A stretch of DNA of 64,000 nt from positions 47,050 through 111,049 of the forward strand of contig DUCF01000036.1 of assembly GCA_012959965.1 (NCBI GenBank), read 5' to 3'. Below are positions 52,671-64,000 of this stretch, in pieces. Origin of the DNA: Candidatus Thioglobus sp. GTDB lineage: Bacteria; Pseudomonadota; Gammaproteobacteria; PS1; Pseudothioglobaceae. A model generated the notes under the pieces. The model searched no databases. It was given only the letters and a program-made list of their open reading frames with translations, and was not told the origin of the DNA. The position numbers and the translations under genes are program-made. Position 1 is the stretch's first letter; every line of letters begins with the position of its first letter.

Positions 52671-53345
52671 ATGCCTGATTTTATGCCTGATTTTCAAACT
52701 TTATTTATTTGGGTTGTGCCCGTTCTATTTGCCATTACTTTGCATGAGGCGGCACACGGTTGGGTGGCCAGTCTTTTGGGTGATCACACGGCGCGGATGA
52801 TGGGTCGAGTAACCCTTAATCCAATCAAACACGTTGACCCTATCGGCACCATTTTAATACCTGCTGCATTGGTCCTTATGTCCAGTGGATTTATTTTCGG
52901 CTGGGCAAAGCCGGTTCCTATTAACTATAATGCCCTTAGGTCGCCCAAAAAAGATATGATTTGGGTGGCGCTTGCTGGTCCTGCAGCCAATATTATGATG
53001 GCCATTGGTTGGTTAATTATTCTGAGTTATTCGGCTAAATTGGACTCCGAAATATTGATTCAAATGGCTGGCGCTGGCATTTTTATCAACATCCTTTTGG
53101 CGGTGTTTAACCTGCTACCCATCCCGCCATTGGATGGCTCTAGAGTTGTCAGTGCACTTCTTCCGGGGCGACTCGCTTACCAATACAACCAAATAGAACA
53201 ATACGGTTTTTTTATACTCATTGGTTTGATGTTGTTTGGTGGCTTCCAATATATTGTTATGCCACCTGTAGTACTCTTACTGGAGTGGTTTTCAGCAGTT
53301 TCTGACCTCAATTTAATTGGCTTGATTAACTTCTTACTTAACTAA
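52671..53345 (+). CDS. Site-2 protease family (M50) membrane metalloprotease
   Basis: ITLHEAAHGWVASLLGDHTARMMGRVTLNPIKHVDPIGT; NLLPIPPLDGSRV. Confidence 0.93.
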   Translation: MPDFMPDFQTLFIWVVPVLFAITLHEAAHGWVASLLGDHTARMMGRVTLNPIKHVDPIGTILIPAALVLMSSGFIFGWAKPVPINYNALRSPKKDMIWVALAGPAANIMMAIGWLIILSYSAKLDSEILIQMAGAGIFINILLAVFNLLPIPPLDGSRVVSALLPGRLAYQYNQIEQYGFFILIGLMLFGGFQYIVMPPVVLLLEWFSAVSDLNLIGLINFLLN

Positions 53346-54730
53346 GAAGAGCAACTGACCGATAGATTTTTTGCCCAATCTGGCGCTTCATTAGTATAAG
53401 ATTCAAAACCAGGATGCTCATCAAATGGATTTTTGAGCAAATTAAATAGCGTATCAATCTCATCGTATTGATATAAGTCTTCCGCTTTGCGAATGGCAAC
53501 TTCCGCAAGATAATTTCTAAAAATAAATTTCGGATTAACACTGTTCATCATTAATGCACGTTCATCGGCACTACTTGTCTCGCTTGCAAGTCTTATTTGA
53601 TAGCGCTCAAACCAAACATCAAAAGCATCGCCCAAATTATTAACACCTTGTAGCGATAGCGAGCGCATTGATCGCGAATAATCCTGGCCACGACTATAAA
53701 GCAACTGCAAGAAATCGTTGATTAAATCGCTGTCACCCTTGGTTACTTCGGCCAAACCAAATTTACGGCACATTAAGCCTGTGTATTCTTTCACCAAGAA
53801 TTCTTGGTATTCTTCCAAGGCTTTGGTTAGCTTTTCTTTATCAATCAAACTTGATAACGCATCGGCCAATCTCTGTAAATTCCATAGCGCCACTGTCGGC
53901 TGCCGCTCGAAAGAATAGCGCGCTTGGTGGTCAGAATGATTACAGACAAAACTCGGGTTGTATTTCTCCATAAAGCCAAATGGGCCGTAGTCAATCGTCA
54001 ATCCTAGGATGGACATATTGTCACTGTTCATCACCCCATGAGAGAAACCTTGCGCTTGCCAGCGAGCAATCATGATTGCCGTTGAGCGAACCACCGTCTT
54101 AAATAACGACAAATAACTGTCTTCGCCTTTTAACTGGGGATAGTAGTTTTCAATAACAAAATCTGCTAATTTTTTGACTTCGGCATGTTGTGAGCGCGAA
54201 GCAAACAATTCAAAATGGCCAAAACGAATATGACTTTGTGCCACCCGAGTAACAACCGCAGCACTTTCGACGTATTCACGTATTACATCGGTATCACTGC
54301 CAACAATGGCAAGTGCCTCTGTTGTTGGGATATCTAAGCCCACCATGGCAATTGAGCAGAGATATTCACGAATCGACGATCTCAGTACAGCAAGGCCATC
54401 AGCACCTCTTGAGTAAGGCGTAGTGCCCGCCCCTTTTAACGATAACTCATAGCCGTTAGCTTCGCCAATAAGGCAAGAGCGGCCATCGCCGAGTTGCGGC
54501 ACAAAATAGCCAAATTGATGGCCCGCGTAAATGGTTGAAAGCGGTTTTGTTGTGCCAAATTTTTCCTCGCCCGAGCAAAGGCTAAGCAACTCTTTGTCGC
54601 TAAGGTTTATTTTAAGGCTGTCTTTAAGGCATTCATTGACGTGAACTAAGTGGCTTTTCTCAAGCTTAATAGGCTGAACTATCGAATAAAACTCTTCGCC
54701 TAACTCAGAAAATTTAAGAGAGTTTTTCAT
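53342..54730 (-). CDS. selO: Protein adenylyltransferase SelO (YdiU)
   Basis: [48 protein letters not shown]-terminal CSS. Confidence 0.95.
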   Translation of the reverse strand: MKNSLKFSELGEEFYSIVQPIKLEKSHLVHVNECLKDSLKINLSDKELLSLCSGEEKFGTTKPLSTIYAGHQFGYFVPQLGDGRSCLIGEANGYELSLKGAGTTPYSRGADGLAVLRSSIREYLCSIAMVGLDIPTTEALAIVGSDTDVIREYVESAAVVTRVAQSHIRFGHFELFASRSQHAEVKKLADFVIENYYPQLKGEDSYLSLFKTVVRSTAIMIARWQAQGFSHGVMNSDNMSILGLTIDYGPFGFMEKYNPSFVCNHSDHQARYSFERQPTVALWNLQRLADALSSLIDKEKLTKALEEYQEFLVKEYTGLMCRKFGLAEVTKGDSDLINDFLQLLYSRGQDYSRSMRSLSLQGVNNLGDAFDVWFERYQIRLASETSSADERALMMNSVNPKFIFRNYLAEVAIRKAEDLYQYDEIDTLFNLLKNPFDEHPGFESYTNEAPDWAKNLSVSCSS

Positions 54731-56144
54731 TAAGTAATTGGTTAACCTGCTTAGGGTTGGCTTTACCCTGGGTTGCCTTCATCACTTGGCCGACAAAAAA
54801 CCCTAACAACTTAGTGTTGCCATCTTTATACTGCTCAACCTGCGGCGCGTTGTTAGCGATAATTTCATCAATAATACCTTCAATGGCACCACTATCAGTC
54901 ATTTGCTTGAGGCCTTTGCTGTCGATAATTTCGTCTGCACTGCTTTCGCCTTGCCACATTGCTTTAAAGACATCCTTGGCAATTTTTCCAGAAATTGTAT
55001 CGTCCTCAATACGCATCACGAGCTCAGCAAACGCCTGCGCCGAAACCGGACAGTTTTCAATGTCCGTTTGATTTTTATTGAGTACGGCTGAAAGCTCCCC
55101 CATAACCCAATTGGCCGAGAGCTTGGAGTCGGCACCTGCGTCCAACATCGCCTCGAAATAATCAGCAACGGCTTTTTGTGACGTCAACACTTCGGCGTCG
55201 TAATCACTAAGGCCAAATTCACTAACGAAACGTTGTTTTTTCTCAGTGGGTAGCTCGGGCAAATTGGAGCGAATTTGTTCCAAAAGTTCATCGTCAACCT
55301 CAACCGGTAATAAATCAGGGTCGGGGAAATAGCGGTAATCGTTCGCCTCTTCTTTGGAGCGCATTGAGCGTGTTTCGTTCTTCACAGAATCATAAAGACG
55401 CGTTTCTTGCACCACCGATCCGCCTTCTTCCAAAATATCTTGCTGGCGCTCGACTTCCAAGTTAATGGCTTTTTCTAAAAACTTAAAGGAGTTAATGTTT
55501 TTCAACTCAGCGCGAGTGCCAAGTTTTTCAGCGCCTTTTTTGCGAATCGAGACATTGGCATCACAACGGAAAGAACCCTCTTGCATGTTGCCATCACAAA
55601 TACCAATATACTGCACCAGTGCATGGATTTTCTTGGCATAGGCCACCGCCTCTTTAGCGCTACTCATATCAGGATCTGAAACAATTTCCAATAGCGGCGT
55701 GCCCGCACGATTTAAGTCAATCGCAGTATAGTCATCGTAAAGATCATGAATGGATTTTCCAGCATCCTCTTCTAGGTGCGCTCTGGTAATACCGACTATT
55801 TTGGCTTTACCGTCTTCAGTAGTGATTTCAATTTCGCCCTCGCCCACAACGGGCAATTCAAATTGAGATATTTGATAGCCTTTCGGAAGGTCTGGATAAA
55901 AGTAGTTTTTACGGTCAAAAATAGAGCGCTTATTAACTTTGGCACCCACTGCCAAGCCAAACCTAATAGCCATTACCACCGCTTCTTTGTTAAGCACCGG
56001 CAACACACCTGGAAGGCCCAAATCAACCGCACAAGCCTGTGAATTAGGAACTGCGCCAAAAGCTGTTGATGCGCCTGAAAAAATCTTAGATTTTGTTTTA
56101 AGTTGAGAGTGAATCTCTAAACCAATAACTGTTTCCCATTCCAT
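54714..56144 (-). CDS. gatB: Asp/Glu-tRNA amidotransferase subunit B
   Basis: [22 protein letters not shown] start at 56144; [27 protein letters not shown]. Confidence 0.97.
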   Translation of the reverse strand: MEWETVIGLEIHSQLKTKSKIFSGASTAFGAVPNSQACAVDLGLPGVLPVLNKEAVVMAIRFGLAVGAKVNKRSIFDRKNYFYPDLPKGYQISQFELPVVGEGEIEITTEDGKAKIVGITRAHLEEDAGKSIHDLYDDYTAIDLNRAGTPLLEIVSDPDMSSAKEAVAYAKKIHALVQYIGICDGNMQEGSFRCDANVSIRKKGAEKLGTRAELKNINSFKFLEKAINLEVERQQDILEEGGSVVQETRLYDSVKNETRSMRSKEEANDYRYFPDPDLLPVEVDDELLEQIRSNLPELPTEKKQRFVSEFGLSDYDAEVLTSQKAVADYFEAMLDAGADSKLSANWVMGELSAVLNKNQTDIENCPVSAQAFAELVMRIEDDTISGKIAKDVFKAMWQGESSADEIIDSKGLKQMTDSGAIEGIIDEIIANNAPQVEQYKDGNTKLLGFFVGQVMKATQGKANPKQVNQLLNEKLS

Positions 56145-56145
56145 G

Positions 56146-57591
56146 CTACACTCCCTCAGGCATTTGCGCATGCCAATCGGTTTGAGCTTGAAATTGGTGC
56201 GCTGCATTGAGTAACAACTCTTCGGACCAGTAATTACCAATAAGCTGCAAACCAACCGGCATATTGTTTGAAAAACCTGCAGGGATACTCATGCCTGGAA
56301 GGCCTGCTAAATTTAGTGAAAGTGTATAAATATCAGCAAGATACATTGAAACGGAGTCTGTAAACGAACCCAAATCAAAGGCCGTTGTTGGTGATACCGG
56401 ACCCATAATTACATCAACGTCTTGAAAGGCTTTTTTAAAATCCTCACTGATTAAATGACGCACTTTTTGCGCTTTTAAATAATAAGCGTCGTAATAGCCA
56501 GCAGAAAGCGCATACGCGCCAATCATAATACGTCGCTTAACCTCAGCGCCAAAGCCTTCAGAGCGAGACCTTAAATAGAGATCTTCAAGGTCTTTAGGAT
56601 CTTCGCAACGATAACCGTAGCGAACGCCATCGAGCCTTGAAAGATTGGACGAGCACTCACACGGTGCGACAATATAGTAAGTTGGTATCGCATGGGCCGA
56701 ATTTGGCAGAGATATCTCTTGCACACTGGCTCCCATCGCCTCAAATTCTTTAACAGCGGCCATTATTGTCTCAGCAACACCACTATCCAGGCCTTCAGAG
56801 AAAAACTCTTTAGGTAGGCCAATTTTCAAACCTTCAATAGAATTTCCTAAATTTTTAGTGTAATCGGGTACGGCGCGATCCACACTGGTGGAATCTTTAT
56901 CATCAAAACCCGCCATTACATTCATCACCAATGCAGCGTCTTCTGCCGTTTGTGTCAGTGGGCCGGCTTGGTCAAGGCTAGAGGCGTAAGCAATCATGCC
57001 GTAGCGCGAGACTCTACCGTAAGTCGGCTTAATACCTGTAATGCCGCATAAGCTCGCAGGTTGGCGAATACTTCCACCGGTATCCGTGCCCGTTGCAAAA
57101 GGCGACAAGCGCCCCGCCACAGCAGCAGCCGAACCACCCGATGAACCGCCGGGTACTTTGTTCTTGTTCCAAGGGTTTTTCACAGGGCCGTAATACGACT
57201 TCTCATTGGAAGAGCCCATTGCGAGTTCGTCCATATTGGCCTTACCCAACATGACCATATCCGCTGAATTTAGTTTGTGACTCACTGTGGCGTCATACGG
57301 TGAAATAAATGGATCGAGTATTTTAGATCCGGCTGAGGTTTTTACCCCAGTCGTGCAAAAAATATCTTTGTGTGCGTACGGAATGCCCGTTAATATGCCG
57401 GCATTGCCATTCGCTATTTTCTCGTCTGCCGCTCTCGCTTGATCAAGGGCCAAATCATCGGTTACGGTAATAAACGCATTTAAATCAGATTGGTTAATTC
57501 GCGACAAGAAGTGCTCGGTCAATTCAACCGATGAAAATTCTTTGTTTTTTAAGCCTTTCGATAATTCGGCTACGGTTAATTTGTGCATCAT
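56146..57591 (-). CDS. gatA: Asp/Glu-tRNA amidotransferase subunit A
   Basis: Amidase signature [38 protein letters not shown]. Confidence 0.98.
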   Translation of the reverse strand: MMHKLTVAELSKGLKNKEFSSVELTEHFLSRINQSDLNAFITVTDDLALDQARAADEKIANGNAGILTGIPYAHKDIFCTTGVKTSAGSKILDPFISPYDATVSHKLNSADMVMLGKANMDELAMGSSNEKSYYGPVKNPWNKNKVPGGSSGGSAAAVAGRLSPFATGTDTGGSIRQPASLCGITGIKPTYGRVSRYGMIAYASSLDQAGPLTQTAEDAALVMNVMAGFDDKDSTSVDRAVPDYTKNLGNSIEGLKIGLPKEFFSEGLDSGVAETIMAAVKEFEAMGASVQEISLPNSAHAIPTYYIVAPCECSSNLSRLDGVRYGYRCEDPKDLEDLYLRSRSEGFGAEVKRRIMIGAYALSAGYYDAYYLKAQKVRHLISEDFKKAFQDVDVIMGPVSPTTAFDLGSFTDSVSMYLADIYTLSLNLAGLPGMSIPAGFSNNMPVGLQLIGNYWSEELLLNAAHQFQAQTDWHAQMPEGV

Positions 57592-57878
57592 TACTCTATC
57601 ACCGTTGGCACTAAGAAGTGACTTTGGCCAGTTTGCGGTGCTATTTTTTGGAAAGCTTCAGATTGATCGGTCTCACTCACTTCATCCTCTCGCAAGCGCT
57701 GTGACATATTCAGCGGGTGTGCCATAGGGCTTACACCTTGGGTATCAATCTTAGCCAAATCGGCCATTAAACCCAGAATATTGTTAAGCTCAGCTGTTGT
57801 TTGCTCAACTTCGCCATCATCAATACTTAGTCGAGCTAAGTAAGCTATTTCTTTAACTTGTTGTTCACTTAAGGACAT
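57591..57878 (-). CDS. gatC: Asp/Glu-tRNA amidotransferase subunit C
   Basis: IAYLARLSI...[37 protein letters not shown]. Confidence 0.95.
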   Translation of the reverse strand: MSLSEQQVKEIAYLARLSIDDGEVEQTTAELNNILGLMADLAKIDTQGVSPMAHPLNMSQRLREDEVSETDQSEAFQKIAPQTGQSHFLVPTVIE

Positions 57879-57893
57879 AATTTATATAGAATT

Positions 57894-58985
57894 CTAACTA
57901 ATAAAATCTCTGACAACTTGATTTAAGTTATCTTCAGAGTAATCTTGAGAAAGGTAGGCGTCACCAAGCCCCCTCAAGAGAACCAAACGAATATTGCCAT
58001 CAATGGCCTTTTTATCAAGGCTCATCGCTGCAAATAACTGCGCCTCGGTAATTTCTTTATTGATCTCACACGGAAGGTTTGCTTGATTCAGTAATTGCAC
58101 AACCCTCTCAACACAAGTAGCGGTCAAATCACCTTCAAGTTCTGAGAGTTTAGCTGCCATGAGCATGCCCACTGAAACTGCTTCACCGTGCAGATAAGTA
58201 CCATAACCCAGTGTGTTTTCAATTCCGTGACCGAAGGTATGACCTAAATTTAACAAAGCGCGATTTCCCGCCTCAAATTCATCTTCAGCAACAATTCTTG
58301 CCTTGTCTTCACAGGAACGATAAACCGCATCAATAATAAGCGGCACGTCTCTATTCATTAAGTCGCTCATATTCGCCTCGAGGTCTTGCAAAAAATCCGC
58401 ATTACCTAATAAGCCGTATTTAATCACTTCCGCCATACCCGCTGAAAATTCTCTCTGCTCCAGCGTATCAAGTGTATTAATATCAATCACCACGGCTTTT
58501 GGCTGGTGAAAAGCACCAATCATATTTTTACCCAGATCGTGATTCACGCCAGTTTTACCACCAACGCTCGAATCAACCTGCGAAAGCAGGGTGGTTGGTA
58601 TTTGAATAAAGTTAACGCCACGCTGATAAGAGGCTGCTGCAAAACCCGTCATATCACCCACAACGCCGCCGCCAAGCGCGATCAACGTGGCACTTCGGTC
58701 AAATTTTGCACCCAGTAAAGCATCAAAAATAGTGTTGACCGTCTCTAGAGTTTTGTATTGCTCGCCATCCGGCAGAATGGTGATTTCAACTTGATAGTCG
58801 TCCAACAGCTCACAAACCGATTGCAAATACAAGGGAGCAACCGTTGTGTTGGTGACAATCATCACCTGCTTGCCGTGGATATGTTTATCCAAATAGCTTT
58901 TATCCGACAACAGCCCAGCTCCGATATAGATCGGATAAGACTTATCGCCCAAATCTACATGCAGTGTTTTTAGCTTAGGAGACAT
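57894..58985 (-). CDS. aroB: 3-dehydroquinate synthase
   Basis: LGGGVVGDMTGFAAASYQRGVNFIQIPTTLLSQVDSSVGGKTGVNH. Confidence 0.98.
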   Translation of the reverse strand: MSPKLKTLHVDLGDKSYPIYIGAGLLSDKSYLDKHIHGKQVMIVTNTTVAPLYLQSVCELLDDYQVEITILPDGEQYKTLETVNTIFDALLGAKFDRSATLIALGGGVVGDMTGFAAASYQRGVNFIQIPTTLLSQVDSSVGGKTGVNHDLGKNMIGAFHQPKAVVIDINTLDTLEQREFSAGMAEVIKYGLLGNADFLQDLEANMSDLMNRDVPLIIDAVYRSCEDKARIVAEDEFEAGNRALLNLGHTFGHGIENTLGYGTYLHGEAVSVGMLMAAKLSELEGDLTATCVERVVQLLNQANLPCEINKEITEAQLFAAMSLDKKAIDGNIRLVLLRGLGDAYLSQDYSEDNLNQVVRDFIS

Positions 58986-61756
58986 TATGCAAACACTCGT
59001 TTCTCGCCCTCACCAGCAACGTTTTCAACGCAACGACCACACAACTCGGGGTGTTGATCATTTTTGGCAACGTCCTCACGGTGATGCCAACATCTAACAC
59101 ATTTCTGATGCGCACTTTTATTCACAAGTATAGCCAGAGATTCGCCAATTTCAAGCGCATTGCTTGGCTTGTCAGAAATTTTATGCACACGTGCGGCTGA
59201 AGTAATAAAGACAAAGCGCAACTCATCTCCCAATTCACTTAAAGCTTGAAACGCTGTATCATCACAATAAATATCGATTTCCGCATCAAGAGATGAGCCG
59301 ATAGTTTTATCACGACGCATTTCTTCTAATTGTTTGCGAATGTGAGCATTAATATCCCTTGCCACCTCAATAGATTGATTGCTATATTCCCCCGCAAGAT
59401 TTTCATACCAAGTCTTCAGGAAAATACTGTTATCGCCTGCACCAGGTAGATGCTGCCAGATTTCCTCAGCGGTGAATGAAAGGACCGGCGCCAACCAACG
59501 CACCATAGCATGAGAGATGTGATATAAAGCACTTTGTGCAGAGCGTCGCGCTAAGGAATCCGCCTGCGTTGTATATTGGCGATCTTTGATAATATCAAGA
59601 TAAAAACCGCCCAAATCGTTAGTGCAAAAATTAAGAATTTGCTTCATCACATGGTGGAAATTGTAATCGTTATATTCGGCCAATACTTGCGCTTGCAATT
59701 CAGCTGTTTTGGAGACAATCCAGCGATCCAATTCCAACATTTCATCAGTGCCCACCAAATCACTGCTCGGATCAAAGCCATCCATGTTGGCCAGCATAAA
59801 GCGCATCGTATTGCGAATACGGCGATAAGCGTCAGCGCTGCGTTTTAAAATTTCATCAGAAACAGTCATTTCACCAGTGTAGTCAGTACTGCCAATCCAC
59901 AGTCTCAGAATATCGGCACCTAGCGAATTCACCACCTTTTGTGGAGGAACAACATTACCCACAGATTTACTCATCTTATGACCATGTTGGTCTACCGTAA
60001 AGCCGTGTGTTAACACTTGCTTATACGGTGCCCTGCCATGAATCGCGCATGAAGTAATAAGAGATGACTGGAACCAGCCACGGTGCTGATCCGAGCCTTC
60101 TAGATATAGGTCTGCAACATCCGTCAAATAATCTCGAGTTCTTAAAACTGCATAATGGCTAACGCCAGAATCAAACCAAACATCAAGCGTGTCGGTGGTT
60201 TTTTCATACTCAGAGGCTTCTGCGCCGAGCACGTCGGCAATATCCAATGTAAACCAAGCATCGATGCCGTCCTTTTCAATTCTTTTGGCGACCACTTCAA
60301 ACAGTGATTCAGTATCTGGATGCAGTTCGCCTGTTTGTTTGTGAACAAACAAAGTAATTGGCGCACCCCAAAATCTTTGGCGAGAAATACACCAATCTGG
60401 GCGGTTGCCCACCATTAGCTCAATGCGCTTTTGACCCCAGTCTGGAATCCATTTAACATTTGGAATTTCAGTGTTTACAGTCTCTCTTAGACCGTTTTTA
60501 GTCATTGAAATAAACCACTGTGGTGTCGCTCTAAAAATTACCGGCGTTTTATGGCGCCAGCAATGTGGGTACGAATGCGATAAAGGGTTGTGACAAACAA
60601 GCGCATTATTGGTCTTTAACAACTCAATAATTGTCGCATTCGCCTTAAAAATAAACTCACCGCCAACGTGCTCAACACCCTCAAAAAAAACACCTCTGCC
60701 ATCGACTGGACAATCAACCGGCAAGTTGTATTGGAGACCAACTGCAAAGTCTTCTTGACCATGAGCAGGCGCGGTATGAACAGCGCCAGTACCTGTTTCC
60801 GTGGTGACGTGATCGCCCAAAATAACAGGAACTTGCCTGTCTAAAAACGGGTGTTGCAATTGCGTACCCTCAAGCTCGCTGCCCTTAAATTTTTTCGATT
60901 GCACAGTAGCATTGTCAAGACCAACACGCTCAATCACCGCCTCTTGCAAATCAGCGGCTAATAAGTATGTATGCTCAGGCGTATCTACGACTACATAATC
61001 TAGATCAGGGTGTAGCGCAACAGCTTGGTTAGCTGGAAGCGTCCACGGCGTTGTCGTCCAGATAACAACCGAAGTAGACTTAGTAAGATCAAGGACATCA
61101 CTAGCAATAACCCTAAAAGCAACATCAATGGCCTCTGAGGTTTTGTCTTTGTATTCAACTTCCGCCTCAGCTAATGCGGACGAACATTCCGTACACCAAT
61201 GAACCGGTTTGTGACCTTTGGACAAATGGCCGTTTTCGACGATTTTCCCGAGTGCACGAACAATGTCGGCTTCGTAGTTAAAGTTTTTCGTTAAGTAAGG
61301 ATTGTCCCACTCGCCCAAAACACCTAAGCGCTTAAAGTCCGCCTTTTGCTTGTCAATTTGTTTATCGGCATAGTCACGGCACGCCGTTCTAAAATCATCG
61401 GCATTGATTTTATGACCAACCTTGCCCTTCTTTTTCTCTACATTGTGCTCAATCGGCAAGCCGTGGCAGTCCCAGCCCGGAACGTACGGCGCATCGAAAC
61501 CTGAGAGTGTTTTACTTTTTACAATAATGTCTTTTAAGACCTTGTTAACCGCATGGCCGATATGAATATCGCCGTTGGCATAAGGAGGTCCATCGTGGAG
61601 GATAAAAGTGGGCTTGCCTTTAAATTTATCGCGAATTTGTTGGTACAAATCCTCTTGCTCCCAAGTGGATAAAAAACCGCCCTCACGATTGGCCAAATTT
61701 GCTTTCATTGGAAAGCCAGTCGCGGGTAAATTTAAGGTGGATTTGTAGTCTGACAT
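58985..61756 (-). CDS. ileS: Isoleucyl-tRNA synthetase
   Basis: [33 protein letters not shown]-terminal zinc cysteines [10 protein letters not shown]...CGRCVENV. Confidence 0.99.
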   Translation of the reverse strand: MSDYKSTLNLPATGFPMKANLANREGGFLSTWEQEDLYQQIRDKFKGKPTFILHDGPPYANGDIHIGHAVNKVLKDIIVKSKTLSGFDAPYVPGWDCHGLPIEHNVEKKKGKVGHKINADDFRTACRDYADKQIDKQKADFKRLGVLGEWDNPYLTKNFNYEADIVRALGKIVENGHLSKGHKPVHWCTECSSALAEAEVEYKDKTSEAIDVAFRVIASDVLDLTKSTSVVIWTTTPWTLPANQAVALHPDLDYVVVDTPEHTYLLAADLQEAVIERVGLDNATVQSKKFKGSELEGTQLQHPFLDRQVPVILGDHVTTETGTGAVHTAPAHGQEDFAVGLQYNLPVDCPVDGRGVFFEGVEHVGGEFIFKANATIIELLKTNNALVCHNPLSHSYPHCWRHKTPVIFRATPQWFISMTKNGLRETVNTEIPNVKWIPDWGQKRIELMVGNRPDWCISRQRFWGAPITLFVHKQTGELHPDTESLFEVVAKRIEKDGIDAWFTLDIADVLGAEASEYEKTTDTLDVWFDSGVSHYAVLRTRDYLTDVADLYLEGSDQHRGWFQSSLITSCAIHGRAPYKQVLTHGFTVDQHGHKMSKSVGNVVPPQKVVNSLGADILRLWIGSTDYTGEMTVSDEILKRSADAYRRIRNTMRFMLANMDGFDPSSDLVGTDEMLELDRWIVSKTAELQAQVLAEYNDYNFHHVMKQILNFCTNDLGGFYLDIIKDRQYTTQADSLARRSAQSALYHISHAMVRWLAPVLSFTAEEIWQHLPGAGDNSIFLKTWYENLAGEYSNQSIEVARDINAHIRKQLEEMRRDKTIGSSLDAEIDIYCDDTAFQALSELGDELRFVFITSAARVHKISDKPSNALEIGESLAILVNKSAHQKCVRCWHHREDVAKNDQHPELCGRCVENVAGEGEKRVFA

Positions 61757-61870
61757 GAAGCGTGTAAATAATAAGGCACAAAGGCGTTATTATACTTCAG
61801 GTATAAGGATTATTGCTATCGAAAATGTTGCTGAAAATACGCTATTTTTGCAAAAACTTAGTGAGGTTTG

Positions 61871-62605
61871 TCAGCTTGATAATTTAACCAATTTAAGTAA
61901 TGCTTCCACTTGTTTTGGCTTGAGATGTTCCACTCTATTTGCGCGTAAATCATCAGGCAGGCGGATGTCGCCAAAACGCACGCGAATTAATCGCGACACT
62001 TTGAAATCTAGCGCTTCCCACAAGCGTCTGACTTCACGTTTTCTGCCCTCGCGTAAAACCACCTTATACCAACGATTAGCGCCCTCGCCACCGCCTTGAG
62101 TAACTCGGTGAAATTTAGCAAAGCCGTCTTCTAATTCAATGCCTTCGGTTAGTTGTTCAATATGCTCGCTCTCAACCTTGCCCAGGACGCGAACCGCATA
62201 CTCTCTATCAATCTCAGAACTCGGGTGCATTAATTTATTAGCAAGATCGCCATTATTGGTAAACAACAACAAGCCTGCAGAATTAATATCTAATCTTCCA
62301 ACCATTACCCAACGGGTGTTTTCTGGCAATAGGTCAAACACAGATTTACGCCCTTCTTCGTCTTTTGCACTACAAACATAACCCGCTTGCTTGTTTAGAA
62401 TAATGACTTTGGTTTCGTCCTCATGATAACGCTTGAGGTCGATTAAGCGCCCATCAATACCCACTTGATCCGTAATTGTGCCTTTATCGCCTAGCCTTGC
62501 TTCCTTGTTGTTAATAGTCACCCTGCCCTGATCAATAAGGCGCTCAGCCCAACGTCTTGAGCCGTAGCCCGCATTAGCAATTAATTTTTGTATTCTTTCA
62601 GACAT
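61871..62605 (-). CDS. rluB: 23S rRNA pseudouridine 2605 synthase RluB
   Basis: S4-domain N-terminus; GRLDINSAGLLLFTNNGDLANKLMHP; EGRKREVRRLWEALDFKVSRLIRVRFG. Confidence 0.94.
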   Translation of the reverse strand: MSERIQKLIANAGYGSRRWAERLIDQGRVTINNKEARLGDKGTITDQVGIDGRLIDLKRYHEDETKVIILNKQAGYVCSAKDEEGRKSVFDLLPENTRWVMVGRLDINSAGLLLFTNNGDLANKLMHPSSEIDREYAVRVLGKVESEHIEQLTEGIELEDGFAKFHRVTQGGGEGANRWYKVVLREGRKREVRRLWEALDFKVSRLIRVRFGDIRLPDDLRANRVEHLKPKQVEALLKLVKLSS

Positions 62606-62622
62606 TATTCAAATAATATTAG

Positions 62623-63822
62623 TTAATAAGTGAGGCCCATGGCATCACGCACATCTTCCATGGTTTCTTTGGCGACAACTCGAGCGCGCTCAGAGCCCTC
62701 AAAGATTATCTCTTGAATCAAGTTGGAATCCGATTGGTATTTTGCAATACGTTCTTGCATTGGACCCAACTCATCAACAACAGATTTTATCAATGGCGTT
62801 TTGCATTCAATACAACCCATCTTTGCCTTAGTGCAACCTTCAACTACCCAGTCAAGTGTCTCTTGCAAAGAATAAACCTCGTGCAACTGCCAAACAGGAC
62901 ACTTGGAAGGATCGCCAGGATCGGTTAGCTTAACCCTTGCAGGGTCGGTTGGCATTCTTTTAATTTTTTGCTCAACTTCGGCTGGCTCGTCTCTTAATGA
63001 AATTGTGTTATTATAGGATTTTGACATCTTTTGACCATCTAATCCAGGCATTTTCGATGCCTTTGTCAACAATGATTCTGGCTCTGGCAAAATGATTTTA
63101 CCCACGCCTTCAATATAACCCAGCAATCTTTCGCGATCTCCTAGAGTGATATTTTTCTGCTCGCCCAGTAATGCTTTTGCTTTTATTAGGGCCTCATCAT
63201 CACCTGTTTCTTGGTAACTTTTTCGAAGACTTCGGTACAACTTCGCTTGCTTTTTGCCCATTTTACTGGCGGCAGTTTCAGCTTTTTCTTCAAAGTCGGA
63301 TTCGCGACCATAAACATAATTAAAGCGGCGCGCCACTTCTCGAGTCAATTCTACATGCGCCACTTGATCTTCACCGACAGGCACCAAACCCGCCTTATAT
63401 ATGAGAATATCAGCACTTTGCAGCAGTGGATAACCAAGAAAGCCATAAGTTGCCAAATCCTTAGTTTTGAGTTGCAGTTGTTGGTCCTTATAAGACGGCA
63501 CCCTCTCCAGCCAACTCAACGGTGTTGACATGGATAGCAATAGATGCAATTCTGCGTGTTCAGGCACTTTGGATTGAACAAAAATCGTTGATGTGTTAGG
63601 GTTAATGCCAGAAGCCAACCAATCCACCACCATCTCACAAACATTCTTTTCAAGATCAATCTTATCTGAGTAATGGGTGGTAAAGGCATGCCAATCGGCC
63701 ACAAAAAAGTAAGAGTCATACTCGTTCTGCAGTTCGATCCAATTTTTCAGTACGCCGTGGTAATGCCCCAAGTGTAGACGACCAGTTGGTCGCATGCCTG
63801 ATAGTACGCGATGATCTTTCAT
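62623..63822 (-). CDS. trpS: Tryptophanyl-tRNA synthetase
   Basis: RVLSGMRPTGRLHLGHYHGVLKNW; KMSKSYNNTI. Confidence 0.98.
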   Translation of the reverse strand: MKDHRVLSGMRPTGRLHLGHYHGVLKNWIELQNEYDSYFFVADWHAFTTHYSDKIDLEKNVCEMVVDWLASGINPNTSTIFVQSKVPEHAELHLLLSMSTPLSWLERVPSYKDQQLQLKTKDLATYGFLGYPLLQSADILIYKAGLVPVGEDQVAHVELTREVARRFNYVYGRESDFEEKAETAASKMGKKQAKLYRSLRKSYQETGDDEALIKAKALLGEQKNITLGDRERLLGYIEGVGKIILPEPESLLTKASKMPGLDGQKMSKSYNNTISLRDEPAEVEQKIKRMPTDPARVKLTDPGDPSKCPVWQLHEVYSLQETLDWVVEGCTKAKMGCIECKTPLIKSVVDELGPMQERIAKYQSDSNLIQEIIFEGSERARVVAKETMEDVRDAMGLTY

Positions 63823-63916
63823 TTTAAGAAATTTTTAGTGTTCGATTTAATAGTGAGAATTATACCCAAAGGGTGGTTTGTTCGTGGCCTCAGAAGCGCT
63901 GTTCGTAGTGGTTTAA

Positions 63917-64000
63917 CTAAGACGTTTGAGAGTAGTATTCGATGCCATCCAAAACTAAATTATCATAAATCTCAACAGCCACATTTATCGATGAGGCTAC
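63917..64000 (-). CDS. C-terminal end of a CDS cut by the window edge (unknown)
   Basis: Open frame from the window edge ...VASSINVAVEIYDNLVLDGIEYYSQTS*, stop at 63917-63919; too short to identify. Confidence 0.4.
   Translation of the reverse strand, partial: VASSINVAVEIYDNLVLDGIEYYSQTS

Overview
The window is a mostly housekeeping gammaproteobacterial segment. Gene content and order are reminiscent of marine SUP05/Thioglobus-like lineages, but this was not tested. The first ~7.3 kb is accessory. It encodes three distinct Rieske-type oxygenase alpha subunits, a CaiC-like acyl-CoA/carnitine-CoA ligase, a cupin with the metal/catalytic motif of cupin DMSP lyases (HxHxxxExY plus a distal His), a TetR regulator and a partial DUF1330 protein. 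Three same-orientation copies of one ~100-bp sequence flank and split this region: intact at the promoter and first codons of a YgjP-like metallopeptidase, and decayed at ~253-358 and ~5310-5403. This suggests two modules were inserted at one hot spot. The rest is largely core: grxD, trhO, dxs, ispG, rlmN, ndk, hup, smpB/ratA, rnhA, asnB, leuCD-ruvA, an RND pump, typA, rlmE, ispB, a DinG-like helicase, an FAD-linked lactone oxidase, hppA, trkH/trkA, ntrX/ntrY-like genes, rnd, ppa, rsmD, coaD, dnaK/dnaJ, eno, a CorC/HlyC-like protein, psd, proS, an M50 protease, selO, gatCAB, aroB, ileS, rluB and trpS. Other notable points are an NtrX-like regulator lacking the AAA+ domain, a tiny TM protein in the rodZ slot, a 14-codon sORF behind a perfect Shine-Dalgarno, overlapping divergent start codons (smpB/ratA), and a K+-dependent-type membrane PPase beside Trk genes. 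No rRNA, tRNA, CRISPR or transposase genes were recognised.
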